DNA from: Steinernema hermaphroditum
Taxonomy: Eukaryota; Nematoda; Chromadorea; Rhabditida; Steinernematidae
Direction: 5' to 3'
DNA length: 64,000 nucleotides
NCBI GenBank assembly: GCA_030435675.1
Contig: CM059624.1
Coordinates: forward strand, 1,884,769-1,948,768
The position numbers and the translations under genes were made by a program. The notes beneath the pieces are model-generated. The model saw only the letters and a list, made by a program, of their open reading frames with translations. It made no database searches and had not been told where the DNA came from. Of the stretch, positions 30,416 through 40,601 are shown one piece after another. Position 1 is the stretch's first letter; each line of letters opens with the position of its first letter.

Positions 30416-32809
30416 ATGCAGACGACGACAGGTTTAATGACTACCGCTTTTCCCGATTATCGATTCCTTGTGTTCCACACAGATCACGACGGGAACGTGG
30501 ACCTCTTATGGAACTCCAGTGCTGTAGATAATGAAGCAGTAGCCAGTGATCAAAAGACTGTCCGGGTGTATTACACAACTGATCACTTTGACGTTGTTAC
30601 TGACTCGAGAAAGTTCTTTGCGCAGAACCCCTTTTGTGAGGCGTGCTATCAGCGTGTTGGTGCGTCCGGAGGTAAACACGTCTGCCTGCGGAGGTGTGAA
30701 CGATGTCACAGAGAGGGCGCTAATTTCCCTTGTCGAGGAACGGAGAACATCACATGTGTGGACTGTCACTTTACATTTCCCACTACAGACTGTCTGCAAG
30801 CTCATCAAAAGATTAAGTAAGTCACTCTATCTATACCCATTGTAAGATTATTTTACCAGATACAACACTTCTGTGTGCAAGAAGGTAAAAGTGTGTCCGG
30901 AAACGGATTGCGGCAAGATTTACAAGACTCGAAACGGTGCCGATCAACATGTCTGCAGGGGTCACAAGTGTGGAAGATGTCATGAGATTGTGGTGTCTGA
31001 GCTCCATGACTGTTATTGGAAAACTCTGACACCCGCCGCTCGGACGAAGCTCATAAAAGAACAAGAAAACTTCAAGTATATATTTTTTGATGTGGAAACG
31101 GTACACAACACGGTCAATAGTTCTGATAATGTGGAATTCCTGGACGAACATTATGTTAATGTCGTAGTCGCCTACTAAGTGTGCAACTTTTGCGCAGGCA
31201 TGAATGCCGTTTCGAACATTATGAGGTTATAGTACAAATTCCAGAAAGCGATAAGGAGGCTCCAGGGACACGGCTGCGCTGTTCGAGACAATGCGGACAA
31301 AAAATGCATGTCTTTAAGTACAACGATGAGAAGGACAATGTGGCAGGTGATTTTGTTGATTGGTTACTGGATGATCCGGCGAACAACGGTTACACATGCA
31401 TCGCGCACAACGGTGGTACGTCGTTAACATTTATTTTCGGTGTGTGAAAAGTAATTATAGGACGGTTTGATAACCTCTTTGTGTTAAAGTACCTCTTGCA
31501 CAACAGAGGTATAACACCACACATAACTGTGGCGAATGGAGGCATTCTTGCAATGAGAGTCGATGTCGGGAACGGTCGCGCTGTCGACTCCAGGTACCCT
31601 ACAGTTACTGTCGAAGGAGAGCAAGAAGAAGGAAACGTGGAAGAGCGAGAAGACATTACCGCAAACATGGCATCGACTTCTACAGGGCGTGGCAGGACAC
31701 GTTCCAGTGCTCACAAGCACACAGTCTTCTTCAAGGACAGCTTCAATTTCATCCCTTGTGCTTTATCTACTTTTCCAAAGACCTTTGGTCTGACAGAATT
31801 AAAGAAGGGGTGAGTGCAGACTTTGACACGCACATGAACTACTATTCTTCCATTTAGCTATTTCCCGTATTACATGAATACACTGTCAAATTATGGCAAG
31901 GTCTTCGATAAACTACCACATGTGTCCCATTACGGCATCGCAGGATGGAAGAAGAAGGCGAGGAATACGTTTTTGGACTGGTACCGTACAAACGCTTCGA
32001 AACGCTTCGACTTTGATCAAGAAATAGTCGACTACTGCAAGAGCGATGTTCTGCTACTAACACAGGGGTGTTTAAAATTCCGCGAAGAGTTTCTCACGTC
32101 AACACAGCTAGACTGTTTCAAGGTTGCTTCGACAATCCCATCGGCTTGTATGAGGCATTTTAAGTAAGTTTGTTAAACAAAAACAAACAACTACAAGTCG
32201 AACCGTTATAGGAACTTTCTCTTGAGGGAAAACACGATAGCCCACATCCCGGAATTGGGATATTATGCACGGCAGCGACAGTCACGTATTGCCCTTCTGT
32301 TTCTAAAGTGGTTGCAGAAGGAGACGGGAATGGACATTCAGGCAAAGCTATCGTCGCAAGGGGAGAAAATGATTGATATATCTCCCGGATCGACATTCTA
32401 CGTGGACGGATTTGTGGACCGAAACGTTGAGGGGAAACGGCCAATCATCATCGAGGTCGATGGATGCCACGGTCACGGTTGTCTAACTTGCTATCCGAAC
32501 CAGCAAGAGCGTGCAGTCAACGGCAAGACCCACAATGCAAATAGGACGGCAACAGAAATACGCAAGAAAAAGTTGCAGCAAGCAGGCTACAAGGTGATAA
32601 CTTATCGCACATGTGAAATTGAAAAGTGGCTGCGGACAAACCGGTCGATGCGGACATTCTTCAAGAACGAACGTGACAGGACCGTCGGACCTTATTTAAA
32701 CTATCGATTAACAAACATTCAACCAGTGTGGAAAGCGTGCTCAACCCTTCTCCACCAATCTCCCCCAATCTGGGCACTGTGTATGTGCGGTGCCTGTATG
32801 TGTGTGTAG
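30416..32809 (+). pseudogene. Polinton protein-primed DNA polymerase B, N-terminal part only
   Basis: Apparent exons are 30,416-30,816, 30,860-31,178, about 31,181-31,415, 31,461-31,809, 31,858-32,163 and 32,212-32,809. The first two carry Cys/His pairs typical of the Maverick polymerase N-terminus (CEACYQRVG, CERCHREGA). Exonuclease motifs follow: FFDVET (I), CIAHNGG (II) and YCKSDV (III). The last exon has the nuclease-like insert seen in Polinton polymerases (IIIEVDGCHGHGCLTCYP, GYKVITYRTCEIEKW). A TAA interrupts the frame at 31,176 and the frame changes after it. No DxxSLYP or YxDTDS palm motif is present before the next gene begins at 32,816, so the catalytic half is deleted. Confidence 0.85.
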
Positions 32810-32815
32810 TGTTAA

Positions 32816-33094
32816 ATGGCTCAGACGTCTATTGCTTTGTCAGTTGGCTGCGACCGCTGTGACCAACGATTTGCGGATTTACGTGTGTTTAACGACCACT
32901 ACAAACGCATGCACTACACCTTTCATGAAATTAAGCCCTGTTCAACGTGTGCCCAGCTCTCCAAAGGTATTTGACATACGTGTGGTGTGGTTAAACGGAC
33001 GCGACGAATGTACAGGTGGTAATCGTCTTTTAATCTGTCACAGCTGTTTTGTCGATGCACGTCTTTACCGGAACGTTCACCTGTCTAGTTTCAG
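32816..33094 (+). CDS. C2H2-type zinc-finger ORF upstream of the Polinton ATPase
   Basis: Exon 32,816-32,966 encodes CDRCDQRFADLRVFNDHYKR followed by H, a C2H2 finger, then a further CSTC pair. A GT-AG intron leads to 33,016-33,094 with CHSCF. Spliced, the Cys pairs could form two zinc sites. The next acceptor (before 33,177) would put this reading one base out of frame with the ATPase, so either they are separate genes or a frameshift lies between. Role unknown; a DNA-binding accessory is one possibility. Confidence 0.45.
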
Positions 33095-33181
33095 GTGGGT
33101 TGATATTGAATGTCTTTCATCACGTATTTACCGCAAACTTCCATAAACACATAAACATTTTTTGCTTCTTTAGCCTGCACC

Positions 33182-33766
33182 ATGGGAGGAAAGACGGTAT
33201 GGACGAAAAAGTTGATCAAGAACATGGACACATTGATAACTCCACGGATTGATAAAGTGTGGTGGTGTTATGGGGCATATCAGCAGGGACTGGAAGAATT
33301 GTTGAAAGACTCCCGTGTAGAACTCGTCGAAGGAATCCCATCCATCGACACTATAAAAAACACTCCTGGAAATAAACTACTTATCTTCGACGATCTTATG
33401 AGCGAACTTGAAAACACCAAGTTGCTCAACGACTGTTACACAAAGCTAGCGCATCACAACCAACTTTCAATTATTACCCTCCTGCAAAACCTTTATGCCT
33501 GTCATAGAACGGTCAGGGTCAACTCCACAGCGATTGTGCTGCTCCGCAATCCTACAGACGCGCTTCAACGACAGACCCTTGCCCGACAACTGTTCCCGGG
33601 AAACAGTGGATATTTGTTGGAAGCGTATGACGATGCAGTTTCGCGACAGTTTGGATATCTCCTTATCGACAATCACCCTCAAACAGACGAAGATCTGCGT
33701 TGTCTAACCAACATTTTCCCCGATGAACATCCCATTGTTGCTTACACCAAAAAGTATAATATCTAA
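33182..33766 (+). CDS. Polinton genome-packaging ATPase (FtsK/HerA type)
   Basis: 194 residues from the ATG at 33,182. The Walker A motif spans the start (TMGGKT), Walker B is NKLLIFDDLM, and a sensor-like segment follows (LLQNL....RT). Order and length match Polinton and adenovirus-like packaging ATPases, which pump DNA into the capsid. The Walker A loop begins immediately upstream of this ATG in the sequence before it, so the true start is probably in an upstream exon. The rest of the frame is open. Confidence 0.85.
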   Translation: MGGKTVWTKKLIKNMDTLITPRIDKVWWCYGAYQQGLEELLKDSRVELVEGIPSIDTIKNTPGNKLLIFDDLMSELENTKLLNDCYTKLAHHNQLSIITLLQNLYACHRTVRVNSTAIVLLRNPTDALQRQTLARQLFPGNSGYLLEAYDDAVSRQFGYLLIDNHPQTDEDLRCLTNIFPDEHPIVAYTKKYNI

Positions 33767-33934
33767 ATAGTGAGACGGTCAATAACACACGTCGAACGTT
33801 ATCGTGTGTGCAAACAGACAGGTTCGTCTAAAACAGACTGTCTCAAATCGGACGAACATCGACTCGTTTAACCCTCGAATTTATTCCAACTCAGACCTCC
33901 GAAGAAACCGGTCGACTACATATGCTGATGAACC

Positions 33935-34258
33935 GAGGAGAAGATCAACAGCTCTCAGTCGAAAGGATTCTGGACAGTTGTCGTCGTGACCGTCCTCATC
34001 ACCATCACACTCCTCCTCGTCGTCGTCTTCATCTACTCGAAGCGACACCGTCTCCTTGACCTGTGGCATGCCTCCAGCGTCAGGAAGTGGATGGTTGTCC
34101 GACAACACCGCACGCGTCTGCTGGAAGACGGTGAATGTTTGGAAGAAGAAGGTGGAAGAGGAGTTGCAGGAGGAGGAGGAGAAAAAGAAGAGCACACAAT
34201 CAAGCGGGAAAGGAAGGCGTCACCATTCGACGTCGATTTATCACACATTACTTTGTAA
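33935..34258 (+). CDS. Polinton small membrane protein candidate
   Basis: An acceptor-like CTCTCAG at about 33,959 precedes an open frame with a strong hydrophobic segment (VVVVTVLITITLLLVVVFIY) followed by basic residues and a Glu/Gly-rich tail. There is no in-frame ATG before the membrane segment, so an upstream exon (perhaps 33,804-33,957) is needed. No homologue recognised. Confidence 0.4.
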   Translation, partial: EEKINSSQSKGFWTVVVVTVLITITLLLVVVFIYSKRHRLLDLWHASSVRKWMVVRQHRTRLLEDGECLEEEGGRGVAGGGGEKEEHTIKRERKASPFDVDLSHITL

Positions 34259-34323
34259 ATAAAATGTGTAGCTTAAACGTCATATCCCATTGAGTCTGTG
34301 CATGTGCTTGTTTAGTACCTTCT

Positions 34324-34638
34324 ATGGAACGTATCCTGTGTCACCGACCTTTCTTGATGGCTCTGGTCAAGTCACGTAAGAAGCAGAGGATCAATCTGAT
34401 CGAACGATGTTCGGGTGATGAGCTTCGATGTCTGGTCGAATGCTGCTATAATCTTGTGAAGGGTATTGTTAAGCTCACACCCACCCAGAAACAACGAGTA
34501 CTCACATATCGTTCGTTCCTTCAATCATTTGCCAACGTACGCGATTGTGAAACGGCAAGGAAGCTCATACTTGAGCAAGGTGGCGGAGTTTTTATTCCGG
34601 CTTTGGTCTCACCTATATTACGGTTGCTTGAACAGTGA
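34324..34638 (+). CDS. Polinton conserved small protein (LVECCYNLV...EQGGG)
   Basis: 104 residues, intact. The pattern of an N-terminal basic helix, LRCLVECCYNLVKGIVKLT, a Lys/Arg-Tyr helix, RKLILEQGGG and a hydrophobic end is one I know from small uncharacterised ORFs in Polintons and related adintoviruses (L..CC.N.L.G...L, then K..L..QGGF). A structural or nucleoprotein role is usually assumed; no activity is established. Confidence 0.65.
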   Translation: MERILCHRPFLMALVKSRKKQRINLIERCSGDELRCLVECCYNLVKGIVKLTPTQKQRVLTYRSFLQSFANVRDCETARKLILEQGGGVFIPALVSPILRLLEQ

Positions 34639-34649
34639 CGTCTCCAGTC

Positions 34650-35578
34650 ATGAAATTTACCAAAAAGATGAAACTAGTCCCTTATACACCCCCTGAAGAG
34701 TCTGACTCCCTTACATCACGATCAAATAATCCTAGCGGTGAAGGATCTCAGGTTCCGTTAAAAGACGTTTCTACCTCACAACCCCCGTTAAATGGTACTC
34801 AATTTTTGTCTCACTTCAAAACTTTTCCTTTACAGATGACAAGCAACTATCGAATATTGTAACTACAAAGCTCGATCCTTCCCTCGAAAACATTTTTGAA
34901 GAACGTGGAACGGTGCCAGACGATGTTAAATATCAAAGGTTTTGCAATCTTTATCAGAGAATTTCAACTATGGAAAAGGACCTGCGTAACCGTTATTATA
35001 ACGGTCGAGAAGTGTTAGCAATGTCGATGCAACCAGCTACTCAAACAACCGAACGTGATGCTCCAACAAACGATAACTCCTCGAAACAACAAGAACACCC
35101 GATACAGGACCGTGATACTATATACCAACATCTAAAAGAACGTATTGTGCGGCGCCTCATACCCACCTCATATAGGGCTAAGGCTTTGAAATTGGTAACG
35201 TTTTTAAGCAACATCCTGCAGATAGGAGTAGCAACTGGTGAGGAAGGTAATAGTTGGGAGCTACGATTTCACGATGGAACCCCCCTCCCCAGTGCTTCAT
35301 TGATCAAATTTGTTCACTTTGTTGTTAGCAAGCGCAAAGAGCCACCCACGGGGCTGCACATGTTTGTAGACAAATTGTTTGAGCATAATGTCCCTTTGAC
35401 ACTATTGCATAATCCCAACATTTCGGCTTTGAAACAAACCGGTGCACAACGACAAGAACACGCCCAAGGCGATCGTGATAAGGATGGTAGCGAACAGTTG
35501 CAAGAGGGGCACGGTTCCACTGCTGCACCTGTTTCATCATCAAAACGTTTCGTTGTTCGTAAATGGAAGCTGTGTTGA
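34650..35578 (+). CDS. Polinton KKM.LVP-type virion-associated protein
   Basis: Exons 34,650-34,794 and 34,836-35,578 flank a 41-nt intron and join in frame (295 residues). The start MKFTKKMKLVPYTPP is the hallmark of a conserved but uncharacterised Polinton protein. The C-terminal third has RLIPTSYRAKALKLVTFLSN and a W-containing segment also typical of it. The middle is Gln/Asp-rich and low in complexity. Its stop overlaps the start of the integrase frame by 16 nt. Confidence 0.7.
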
Positions 35579-36667
35579 ATAAATTGTACTATGACTCGAA
35601 CAGTCCCACATGTTATTCTGGTGTAAACCCCCTACTACGTGCTGTTCGATATCGATTCCCGAATGCAACCAGGAGACAGGTTGTGGAGTTCGCGGTTATC
35701 CGCCCAAAAAACATATACCTATCATGCACCTCAGCGACGACGTTTTCCACGCAATAAGACTACCGCCTCAGGTCTGTGGACACATTTGCAGTGTGATCTC
35801 GCAGATATGCAAAAACTCAAGAGATGGAATGACGGCTTCGCATATATTTTAACGATGATATGTGTATATTCAAGACAAGTCTTTACACGTCCTTTGAAAT
35901 CCAAGAAACCTACAGAAGTCGTCAATGCCTTCACGACACTATTTTCCCCGGAGGCCGTGATGCCTTATTTTTTAATCACCGATTCTGGAGGTAAATTTAA
36001 AAACCGAATCGTTCAAAAATATTTGAACGACTTGTCTATTCATCATTACACCCCCTACAACAACGTAAAATGTGCAATGGTCGAACGTTTCAATCGAACA
36101 CTGAAGGAACGTCTATATCACCATTTTACGGCGCAGGACACATGGCGCTGGGTCGATGTTCTCTCCGATGTCACAGCAGCAATCAACAACAGTGTGAACC
36201 GTTCAATAGGTAGAACACCGGCCTCCATAACTCCTGAGAATGCCCACGAACTGTATCCCGTGCACAATCAAGGTCTTCATGTTGGAACTGTTCGACAAGC
36301 CCAAACACCCAAGTTTAAAGTTGGAGAACATGTGCGCATCTCCAAATTCAAGAACATTTTTGAGAAGGGTTATACACAACGTTGGACAACGGAGGTCTTT
36401 ACTATCGTGGATGTGATCAAGCGGATTCCCGTGGTGTATAAAGTTGCCGATCATAACAATGAAGTTATTGCCGGCACCTATTATGAACAGGAACTGATAC
36501 GTGTAAAAATCGACTCAACAGCATTGTACGAGATTGAACGTATTCTACGAAGAAAGACTAACGCTGACGAAGTGCGGATGGTCTATATAAAGTGGAAAGG
36601 TTACGACAACCGATTTAATTCTTGGGAACGTGCGTCAGACGTTGTTGATATAAGCGGGCGACAATAA
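35563..36667 (+). pseudogene. Polinton retrovirus-like integrase with chromodomain, frame break near N-terminus
   Basis: The N-terminal part (LNKLYYDSNSPTCYSGV) is in one frame and everything after about 35,700 in another. The DDE core is complete: D in CDLADM, D in LITDSGGKF, E in MVERFNRTLKERL. A C-terminal chromodomain (YEIERILRRK, VYIKWKGYDNRFNSWE) probably guides integration to chromatin. A GT-AG pair at about 35,695-35,737 could bridge the frames, but it would remove a YTYHAP..RRRF string that is conserved in such integrases, so a one-base indel is more likely. Confidence 0.85.
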
Positions 36668-36675
36668 ACGTGTTC

Positions 36676-36963
36676 ATGTCCGACGGTAACATTGAGGTGG
36701 GTTTCCCTACACCCTCACCGTCATCGACATCGTCGTCTTCACAGTCCAGTCATACAGTTTGCTTTGCTCGTTATCGGTTGAACAAAAACGACGTAGCTTT
36801 CTTTTGTCAGGTCTTCATATTGTACGTTATTATCGCTGTTTCTCTCATCAATATTAGTTTGAACTATCGTTCCGAACATCATCAACTATTCGTTACTCTA
36901 CTGGGCACAGCTATCGGATACCTACTTCCCAACCCTCGCCCTAACAATGGTTTCGTCCACTGA
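36676..36963 (+). CDS. Polinton small two-segment membrane protein
   Basis: 95 residues. After a Ser/Thr-rich start, two hydrophobic stretches (FFCQVFILYVIIAVSLINIS; LFVTLLGTAIGYLLPNP) end in the PNP motif. Small proteins with S.. LINLS and GYLLPNP endings are recurrent in Polintons. It overlaps the start of the next gene by 17 nt. Confidence 0.65.
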   Translation: MSDGNIEVGFPTPSPSSTSSSSQSSHTVCFARYRLNKNDVAFFCQVFILYVIIAVSLINISLNYRSEHHQLFVTLLGTAIGYLLPNPRPNNGFVH

Positions 36964-38169
36964 AGAGTTCTATCTGACTCTTCCGAGCAATACGATGGAA
37001 AGCAACTCTTAGAATCATTTCATCACAAATCTCCCTGAGACTTTGGACTTGCGATCCGGCGACTGGACTGTTGGATTGTCGGAAGTAACATATACATATT
37101 CCTTTGACAATATAACGAGCCCGCACGAATATGTTCACCTTGTGCTCTCCGACGGTTCTCGCGTTGAAATCTCGATTCCACCTGGACACTACTCTAATGC
37201 TGACGAAATATGTGAACTTCTAAATTATTTTACCGAGGAGACGTTCAACGGAAAAAGCAGGATCACCAAACGTTCTGTAAAAGACAGTGGTGACGGTATG
37301 TTTTGTATGTGTTAGAATGTGTATTTCGTCCTTGTGTAGACATCGCAAACACGTCTGCGGATGTTGATATATCCCAGACCCTCATCCAAACGACAAATAG
37401 CACAATCTTGTCGCTTCTAGAACGTGCAGCACGAATTGAACGTGCTCTAGAATCGATAATCGATACATCCAGTGATGATGACCGTTCCGAAATTTCAAAT
37501 ACGCAACCGCCCGACAACGTTCTGACAGAGGAGGCTCTCGCGAATCCTACCCTATTGGATACTATTCCAGCCTATGTGGAACGGAGTGATGTGTCGAACA
37601 TTCTTCCGGAAATTACACAGCTACGAACTTCAACAGAGATAGTGCTCCATGGTCACCGCTCCGACAAACTGTACACAACACTTGTGGAAAAACGCTTGGC
37701 ACGAGAAGAAGAGACACTGATCAAAGAAGGGAAAAGTATTAAATTTGTCTACGATAATTTACGCAAACGAATAGGTGTAATTTTCCTTCAAAACAGCATA
37801 ACCCACATTGAGTTGTCAAAAGGTCTTTCATTCATGTTAGGGTTCCGCAATGTACGCTACGAACGGTCAACTTTTGCGGAACACGGAATCGATTTTCGGA
37901 ACAATGTGAACAGTTTGTTTTTCTATACAGACCTTGTAGATCTCTCTGTGATCGGTAACGTCTATTCGAACCTTTTGAAAATTGTCCCCGTCTCAGGTGT
38001 CCATGGTGATGTCATCGCTCACTCATTTCATAATATTCAATACCTACCCATTCGGTCTAACCAAGTACGCAGTATAACTATCACAATTCGAGACCAGCAA
38101 GGTCATTTAGTACCTTTCCAGTTTGGAAGTGTGTCTGTTGTGCTCCACTGTCGTCGTGTTCGATACTGA
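36947..38169 (+). pseudogene. Polinton minor capsid (penton-type) protein, premature stop
   Basis: Exons 36,947-37,295 and 37,340-38,169 (44-nt intron) are in frame with each other. The start FYLTLPSNT and the GDWTVGLSEVTYTYS segment are typical of Polinton penton/single-jelly-roll proteins, as is the C-terminal YTDLVDLSVIGN...LLKIVPVSG...IRDQQGHLVPF string. Codon 22 is TAG (37,010-37,012), inside the conserved N-terminus, so the full protein is not encoded as read. The central region (37,380-37,640) is a variable acidic insertion. Confidence 0.8.
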
Positions 38170-38176
38170 TAGATAA

Positions 38177-38719
38177 ATGCATGTTGTATTCGAGCCTTCA
38201 ACCCAAATTGACTGGGAACGTTTTTTTAACGGACAAGTCGAGCAATATGGAACTGGTAACGTGGCAGCTCCTTACCAAGGATTCAACCATCAATGTGGCC
38301 TGGGCCGTGGTGGTATTTTTACACATTTGGTGTCCCATCTTCTCCCACTGGTTACGAAAGGGGCGTCTGCGCTAGCTCCGGAACTTGCCAAATCGGGACA
38401 AAACGTTATGAAGGACGTGCTCAACGGTGAAACCCTCACAAACAGTGTTCGGAAACATGGTATGGAAGGTGTGAACAAAGTTCTTTCAAAAGTCACAACA
38501 CCCGCCCCGTCTCAAAAAGCGTTACAGTCTGGTTCTGGAGCTTGCAAGCGAAAGCCATCGACGGCTGACCGCATCGAACAATTTCTCAGTCGTGTTGATT
38601 CACACTCTGCCGAACGGTCGGGTGCCCCTGCTACTCCTTCAACGTTTACGAAACCTCCTGCCGGAAAGAAGCGCAAGGTGTCCAAGTTTATCGAAAAACC
38701 AACGCTGACGTTTATGTGA
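38177..38719 (+). CDS. Polinton hydrophobic minor virion protein
   Basis: 180 residues, intact. A Gly-rich hydrophobic core (GRGGIFTHLVSHLLPLVTKG then LAPELAKSGQNVMKDVL) recalls the G.GGF...F....P...KGAK..GK..L..G..V..D.L pattern of Polinton and adenovirus-like minor virion proteins. The tail is Lys/Ser-rich with KPPAGKKRK. It lies between minor and major capsid genes, starting 8 nt after the former. Confidence 0.65.
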   Translation: MHVVFEPSTQIDWERFFNGQVEQYGTGNVAAPYQGFNHQCGLGRGGIFTHLVSHLLPLVTKGASALAPELAKSGQNVMKDVLNGETLTNSVRKHGMEGVNKVLSKVTTPAPSQKALQSGSGACKRKPSTADRIEQFLSRVDSHSAERSGAPATPSTFTKPPAGKKRKVSKFIEKPTLTFM

Positions 38720-38720
38720 T

Positions 38721-40134
38721 ATGGATAAACTTATCGACAAAGAGTCCTCCCCCGCCACCGTTTCACAGTTAAACTTATTCACTGCTAACCCTACACAGGT
38801 TGCTATAAAAAGCACACGTTGGAAGAAAATAAGTTTGACAAACACCCTTTCCAGCAATGGTCCCTTCACTTTTCGGTGAGTCGTGCGACACTTGTAATCA
38901 TAACAATATCGTTTGAAATCTTTAGAGTCTGTAACGAGAAGACGTTACTTCACCTTGCCAAAAACTATGTATTTATTCATGCAATTCTCCATAAGAGATA
39001 AGAATAGGGGAGTAATCCCTTTACCCCCTGACGACAACACCGTAGCTCTGCACCTTCCAAAACATTCGACTATTCAGGCTCTGGGAAAGACATTTATCCA
39101 GCAAATCAAGGTTGCCATAAATGGGATTGAAGTCTGTAATAGTGGGCCGTGCTATGCGTATGGTGCTTGGCTGCAGAGTGAGCTCATGTTCGATAAGGAA
39201 ACCAAAGCTTGCAGCGGTCGGAATTATTTGCATGCTCACACCACCGGTCAATTGAATAGTAGTAATGATGAAGGTTTCCTTCAAAGGGGTTATTGGTGTG
39301 AAAACAGTAAAACCGTGCAAACAATGGCTCCTCTCCATCTGGGTCTCTTCACTCAGAACCGTTATCTTCTAAATTTTGTGGATTTGAACATTCAACTATT
39401 TCGTAACAGCGACGCCTTCTGTCTTCTAAATTATGAAGACACTAACTGTGACTACAGGATTCAGCTGGAGGACATTTCTCTATTTGTACATGAAATTGAG
39501 GTATAAGATAAGTGTTCTTAATGTAAAACACGGAGTATTATTGAAGGTCTTGGATTCACTTAATTTGGTCCTAGAAAAAAACTCTTAACTCTGGAAATCA
39601 TATGGCACGCTACCCGATGACCACTGTGAACATATCAACATTCCATATTAGTGCCGGACGTCTTGGTTCATCGGAGTCCACAGTATTTTCAGGACCCATT
39701 CCAAAAAGACTTATTGTGGGGCTTGTTGACGCCGAAGCGTCCCATGGAAGTTATGGTACTATTGCTCCTTGTATATGCGATGTCTTTAACGTTTTTTTTT
39801 AGGCAAGGACCCCTTCAACTTTGAAAGTTTTAACATAAAATCAATCCGTGTCGAATGTAACAATCGTGTATACCCTCACAACTCCTACAACATGGATTTT
39901 TCGAACAATCTTAACTGTTTGAGACCTTACAAGAAAATTCGTATCAATCGTGAAGCTCTTCAGTCTACAAGGACGAGCACGTGTGGGGGTTTCGTTATTT
40001 ACTTTATTGGCCGCATGTCACGCCGAACCCCATACGATAAAATAATGCAATCATTTAAAAACACCACAAGAAACGATGAATTCATTATTGGTTATATGAG
40101 AAGACACCATAAATACGCTCTCCCGCTCGTTTGA
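38721..40134 (+). CDS. Polinton major capsid protein (double jelly roll), four exons
   Basis: Exons 38,721-38,875, about 38,926-39,500, 39,575-39,755 and 39,803-40,134. The N-terminus (LNLFTANPTQVAIKSTRW), the CENSK.VQ.M..LHLG middle and the IPKRLIVGLVDAEASHGSYG / KDPFNFESFNI segments mark it as a Polinton major capsid protein. Introns 2 and 3 keep frame. At intron 1 the phases do not agree: exon 1 ends with two spare bases while exon 2 needs zero or one, so a one-base indel or an unusual splice is implied. The rest is open. Confidence 0.85.
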
Positions 40135-40274
40135 TTCAGTACATTGACTTGTGTAGCTGCTGTGCGGACGTCTCCCCTCCCTCTCCCAAAATGACCAATA
40201 CCGTACAAGAAAGTGTGGTAAATTGTATATATTATACATTGTCCTAAATAAACATCTTTCAGACCAACACGACC

Positions 40275-40469
40275 ATGACACCTCCGAAACCGGGTCGTAT
40301 ACAAACTACGAAAACTCCTGTCTCAATCCCGCAAACACCCTATCGTATTCTTCAAAGACCATCAGTTATCGTACCCCCGACCCTCATTACACCCCGACCT
40401 GTTATTAGTGTGCACATTTTCAAGAATCCTGACGGCTCTCTGTACACAACAGTCCAAAACTGTGTTTAA
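40275..40469 (+). CDS. Polinton terminal Pro-rich ORF
   Basis: 64 residues from ATG at 40,275, Pro/Thr/Arg-rich at the start (TPPKPGRIQTTKTPVSIPQ) and ending VHIFKNPDGSLYTTVQN. No homologue recognised. It is the last frame before the right TIR; coding status is uncertain. Confidence 0.35.
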   Translation: MTPPKPGRIQTTKTPVSIPQTPYRILQRPSVIVPPTLITPRPVISVHIFKNPDGSLYTTVQNCV

Positions 40470-40601
40470 GTTGTATGTTGTCTTCTTTATTCATAAAATT
40501 TTGCTAATGTAATGGGGATCGAAAGCGAAGGGCATGTAATTGAAACAGCGACGCGAGGAAGGGCGAACGTACTCCATCAATGGAGGCGCACGAGGAAATA
40601 T

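Noticed and set aside
30025..30531. 168-codon frame at the left Polinton end
   Set aside because: It reads through the terminal inverted repeat and is repeated in inverse at the other end; not a gene.
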